Positions 61,245-64,000 of a DNA stretch of 64,000 nucleotides are shown here, in pieces. The notes under the pieces are model-generated. The model ran no database searches. It was given only the letters and a program-made list of their open reading frames with translations, and was not told the DNA's origin. A program made the translations under genes and the position numbers. Location: positions 62,447 to 126,446 of the forward strand of contig NZ_VDCQ01000004.1 of the NCBI RefSeq assembly GCF_006265175.1, in the 5' to 3' direction. Within the stretch, counting starts at the first letter, position 1, and each line of letters begins with the position of its first letter. The stretch is from Paenibacillus hemerocallicola. GTDB taxonomy: Bacteria > Bacillota > Bacilli > Paenibacillales > NBRC-103111.

Positions 61245-63095
61245 CTAAAGAAATCCGATTATATACCTGAGCGGGTCGCTTGCGCTTACAAGGGTAATCT
61301 GATTGTTCGTGTCGATCGACGCAATGAGCTTGCCGTTGGACGTGGCCACATTCAAATAGTCCGTCCCGGGTCGGAAGCCGGACGTATACCAGCCCCTTGC
61401 GGTTTCGTGGCGCAGATCTCCCCCGGAGACGGAGCCGGTCGCCACGATCAAGCTTCTATACTTCGTTATATCGTCACTCAGAGCGATCGTCCCGCTCGTC
61501 GCGTTCAGATTGGCGGTCAAAAACCGCTCGCCGTTGTCCGCAACGACCACCGTATCGGCCGCATCGCTGCGGATCGTACCGGACGCGCCGGGAACCGCCG
61601 AGTTGCCGCTTATTCTGACGTCGGTGCTGCCTGCCGGAATATAGACGGCGTATTTGTAATTGTTCGCATAGCCGGCATTGCTGATCGAATTGCCGGAAAT
61701 ATCGACGTTCGCGCAGCCATCGGCGCGAATTCCGTAGTATTGGTTGTTCTGCGCCTGACAGACGCCCCGGAATACGTTATTTCTCAGCACGATATCGTTT
61801 GTATTCGTTATATATGCCCCTTCGCGATTGGCTGCCGAACTGTAATTCCCGTCGATGACGATACCCGATCCTCCGATTACGCGGATGGGAGAGTTGGCCA
61901 CATTCGTGACGACGTTGTCGGACACGGTCACGTTGACGGAGGGCTCGTCGAAAACGCCGGCCGCCGTTTTGCGGGAAATGGTGATGCCGTGCAGGCTTGT
62001 TTGGCGAACCGTGTTGCCCGAAATGATCGTATTCCGGCAAGAATATGCGGCAATACCGGCACTGCCCGCATTCTCGATCGTATTCCCCGTGACAACGGCG
62101 TTCCGGTAGCTTTCCGGCTTGATCGCGATATCGGCTATGTTTCGGAACAAATTGTTGACGATCCGGATATTGTCGTGAAATATTTGGCTGCCCGCGCTGT
62201 CGTATTTGGAGCCGTGGGTGCCGACCCCTCTATGCCCGTTAACGAATGAGCAGCCTTCGATCAGCACGTCTTGGCAAGGGGTATCGTCAAACGCTCCGAA
62301 AGTCGGAAACGCCTCGGCCGTGGCGAAATCGATCTGTACCATCTCGTACTGGCCGGACGACGCGACGACTTGGTCCTTGAACGTGCAGTGAAGCAGCTTG
62401 ACGTTGCGGCTGGAATTGAATTCGATGATATGACCGTTATGGCCGTTGATGAAATGGACTCTCTCGATATGAACGCCGTCGGCATGGGCGATGCCGAACG
62501 CCTGGAAATTGCGCGCCGGGTTGGTTGGCGGATTCGATTCGCCGCACAGATCGATCGTCCCGCCTATGACGGAAATGTTGCCATCGCCTTCGTAGCCGTT
62601 GGCATAGTAGTCGTCGCCCATGTCGCCGTTCACGAACAGCTTCAGGTTGGAATCGGGATTGCCCATTTTCTTCAGCACGGCCCCGTCTTCCATCCGGATA
62701 TACGTATTTTTGTGAAGACGGAGCACCCGTGTGATGACATACGTTCCGGGAGGTACATAGACGACTCCGCCGCCGCCCTCTTTCACCTTGAGCAGCGCCT
62801 GCTCGAAAGCCGCCGTATCGTCCGTTGCACCGTCTCCGTTCGCCCCCAATCGCCTGACATCGTAAACGTGCGCCGGATCGTGCTTGCCCGGATGCGGATT
62901 GCCGGAGTAAACGCTTTCCGTCACGGAATGACCTCCGCCCTCCTCTTTATCCTTCTCCGTAAAAGGCTTGCCTTGAGCCATTGCCGCTCCGACGGAGCCG
63001 ACGGCCATGGCGGCGCCCACGGCGCCAAACGTTTGCAGCAGCTTCCTTCTGCTGAGCTTCGACTTCGAAGCGGGGTTATCCCGATTGGACGACAT
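61245..63095 (-). CDS. Tat-exported right-handed beta-helix protein 5
   Basis: A 616-residue protein. The Tat signal is LSRRKLLQTFGAVGAAMAVG. Unlike proteins 2 to 4 it has no tailspike-like lead module: the helix opens soon after, at VYDVRRLGANGDGATDDTAAF, then GGGVVYVPPGTYVI. Very regular rungs follow (VLIEGCSFVNGHRGVG, IRIVNNLFRNIADIAI, TIISGNTVRQTSLHGI, VDISGNSISNAGYANN). Residues about 530-616 form a separate beta-rich tail. Family relatives include pectate lyases, GH28-like enzymes and mannuronan epimerases. GAGGTGG lies before the ATG. It starts 20 bases after the SBP stop, so the two are one unit. Confidence 0.83.
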   Translation of the reverse strand: MSSNRDNPASKSKLSRRKLLQTFGAVGAAMAVGSVGAAMAQGKPFTEKDKEEGGGHSVTESVYSGNPHPGKHDPAHVYDVRRLGANGDGATDDTAAFEQALLKVKEGGGGVVYVPPGTYVITRVLRLHKNTYIRMEDGAVLKKMGNPDSNLKLFVNGDMGDDYYANGYEGDGNISVIGGTIDLCGESNPPTNPARNFQAFGIAHADGVHIERVHFINGHNGHIIEFNSSRNVKLLHCTFKDQVVASSGQYEMVQIDFATAEAFPTFGAFDDTPCQDVLIEGCSFVNGHRGVGTHGSKYDSAGSQIFHDNIRIVNNLFRNIADIAIKPESYRNAVVTGNTIENAGSAGIAAYSCRNTIISGNTVRQTSLHGITISRKTAAGVFDEPSVNVTVSDNVVTNVANSPIRVIGGSGIVIDGNYSSAANREGAYITNTNDIVLRNNVFRGVCQAQNNQYYGIRADGCANVDISGNSISNAGYANNYKYAVYIPAGSTDVRISGNSAVPGASGTIRSDAADTVVVADNGERFLTANLNATSGTIALSDDITKYRSLIVATGSVSGGDLRHETARGWYTSGFRPGTDYLNVATSNGKLIASIDTNNQITLVSASDPLRYIIGFL

Positions 63096-63115
63096 CTTTC
63101 TCCACCTCGCGGCAA

Positions 63116-64000
63116 TTATTGGCCTTTCGCCTTAATATCGCTGTTGATCTTCTCTTCCGCATCCCTCAGCGCCGAATTGACGTCCTTGTTTTTCTGGAAC
63201 ATATTGCGAAGCTCCGCTTGGATGACGGTCATCGCGCCCGTATCGTACAGCGACGGCTTATACGGATCGGCGGTTGTCGTCTTGAATACGGCCGCGATGT
63301 TTTTGCCTTTCAGGAACGGCAAATCCTGGCCGAACGCCGTCTTGTATTTGTCGTCTTTCATGATGCTGTTGCGGCCCTGCTTCGCCATATCGAGCTGAAC
63401 CTCGTCGGAGATCACCGTCTGGATAACGTTGTACACCGCATCCGGATATTTGCTCGCGCTCGTCGGTACCATGATGTGCAGATCGGGCCCCATTCCTTTC
63501 CCGGGCGCTTCGGGGAACACCGGATATGCCGCGAAGTCCCATTTCAGGTCGGTCAGCTCGCCCAATCGCGCGGTGGTAATGATGTTGACGTCCGCGAGCA
63601 TGGCGAGCGTCCGGTCTTTCGTGAACGCGTTGATGCCCGACGTTTTCCAGGCATGCTTTTCATTGCCCGGAATTTTGTATATATCGGCCGCCTGCACAAG
63701 CACTTTTTTCCACAGCTCGTTATTGATGACAGATTTGTTCGTGTTCGTATCAACGAAAGGCAAGGACAGCTGCATGGCCATCCGCTCCGGTACGTTCGGC
63801 TCCAGCCCGCGATATTGGGTCGTGCCGTCCAGCCTCGTAAGCCGCTTCGCCAGCTCCGTCGCCTCCTGCCACGTCATGCCGTCCTTCGGATAAGGGACCG
63901 CGAATTTGTCGAAAATGTCTTTGTTGTAGTACAACGCGCTGAAGCTTCTCGTGTACGGAATCGCGACCAGATCGTCTCTCTGCGCGGCGGCTTTGATCGC
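63116..64000 (-). CDS. ABC transporter substrate-binding protein, partial (cut by window edge)
   Basis: The visible 294 residues are the C-terminal two thirds of a family 1 solute-binding protein; the N-terminus with its expected lipoprotein signal lies beyond the window end. It shows ALYYNKDIFDKFAVPYPKDGMTW and the C-terminal DVNSALRDAEEKINSDIKAK shared by the other five SBPs. Directly followed by beta-helix protein 5 (20 bases). Whether a permease precedes it cannot be seen. Confidence 0.88.
   Translation of the reverse strand, partial: AIKAAAQRDDLVAIPYTRSFSALYYNKDIFDKFAVPYPKDGMTWQEATELAKRLTRLDGTTQYRGLEPNVPERMAMQLSLPFVDTNTNKSVINNELWKKVLVQAADIYKIPGNEKHAWKTSGINAFTKDRTLAMLADVNIITTARLGELTDLKWDFAAYPVFPEAPGKGMGPDLHIMVPTSASKYPDAVYNVIQTVISDEVQLDMAKQGRNSIMKDDKYKTAFGQDLPFLKGKNIAAVFKTTTADPYKPSLYDTGAMTVIQAELRNMFQKNKDVNSALRDAEEKINSDIKAKGQ

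Overview
The window looks like a chromosomal stretch of a Gram-positive, Paenibacillus/Cohnella-type member of the Paenibacillaceae. The reasons are strong AGGAGG-type ribosome sites with frequent TTG and GTG starts, cre-like CcpA sites, lipoprotein sugar-binding proteins of the YesO/YtcQ type, many AraC regulators and a YheI/YheH (BmrC/BmrD)-type ABC exporter. This assignment is an inference from gene content. I see no tRNA, rRNA, CRISPR array, intact insertion sequence or phage structural gene.

Most of the window is an accessory glycan-use super-locus made of repeated cassettes. Each combines a lipoprotein ABC substrate-binding protein (SBP), one or more carbohydrate-active enzymes or beta-propeller proteins, a regulator, and usually a Tat-exported right-handed beta-helix protein. 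Cassette 1 (1303-9883) has a divergent AraC gene, SBP, two sialidase-like propellers, a WbsX/GH99-like protein and a beta-helix protein; a GH36-like alpha-galactosidase (9890-12055) and a secreted protein of unknown type (12427-14304) follow. Cassette 2 (14421-22176) has AraC, SBP, a five-bladed propeller, an alpha/beta hydrolase, a D-2-hydroxyacid dehydrogenase, an enolase-superfamily dehydratase and a YhcH-type protein, and reads as a route for an acidic sugar. A diguanylate cyclase (22460-23578) separates it from a propeller / YhcH / GH43 group (23671-26550). Cassette 3 (26692-33380) has GH4, two sialidase-like proteins and a beta-helix protein under a second, near-duplicate AraC. Cassette 4 (33438-40127) has AraC, beta-helix protein and SBP, with a divergent esterase-like hydrolase.

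A more housekeeping-like interlude (40460-46125) holds a broken Rpn-type gene, a divergent PurA paralogue facing a LysR regulator, a catalase and an Hsp20 chaperone. Cassette 5 (46216-50271) pairs a nitrilase-family hydrolase and SBP with a GntR-SBP fusion regulator. Cassette 6 (50455-55101) is AraC, SBP and beta-helix protein. Then comes a heterodimeric multidrug ABC exporter (55692-59552) preceded by a 36-codon leader ORF and an attenuator-like terminator. A GDSL hydrolase, another beta-helix protein and an SBP cut by the window edge close the window.

The most striking feature is that six SBP genes occur without one permease or ATPase gene for import, while five Tat-targeted beta-helix proteins travel with them. 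Three of these carry an N-terminal module of the kind seen in phage tailspikes. The likely reading is surface capture and cutting of complex plant or microbial polysaccharides, with several binding proteins sharing import machinery encoded elsewhere. Substrates cannot be named from this sequence alone.
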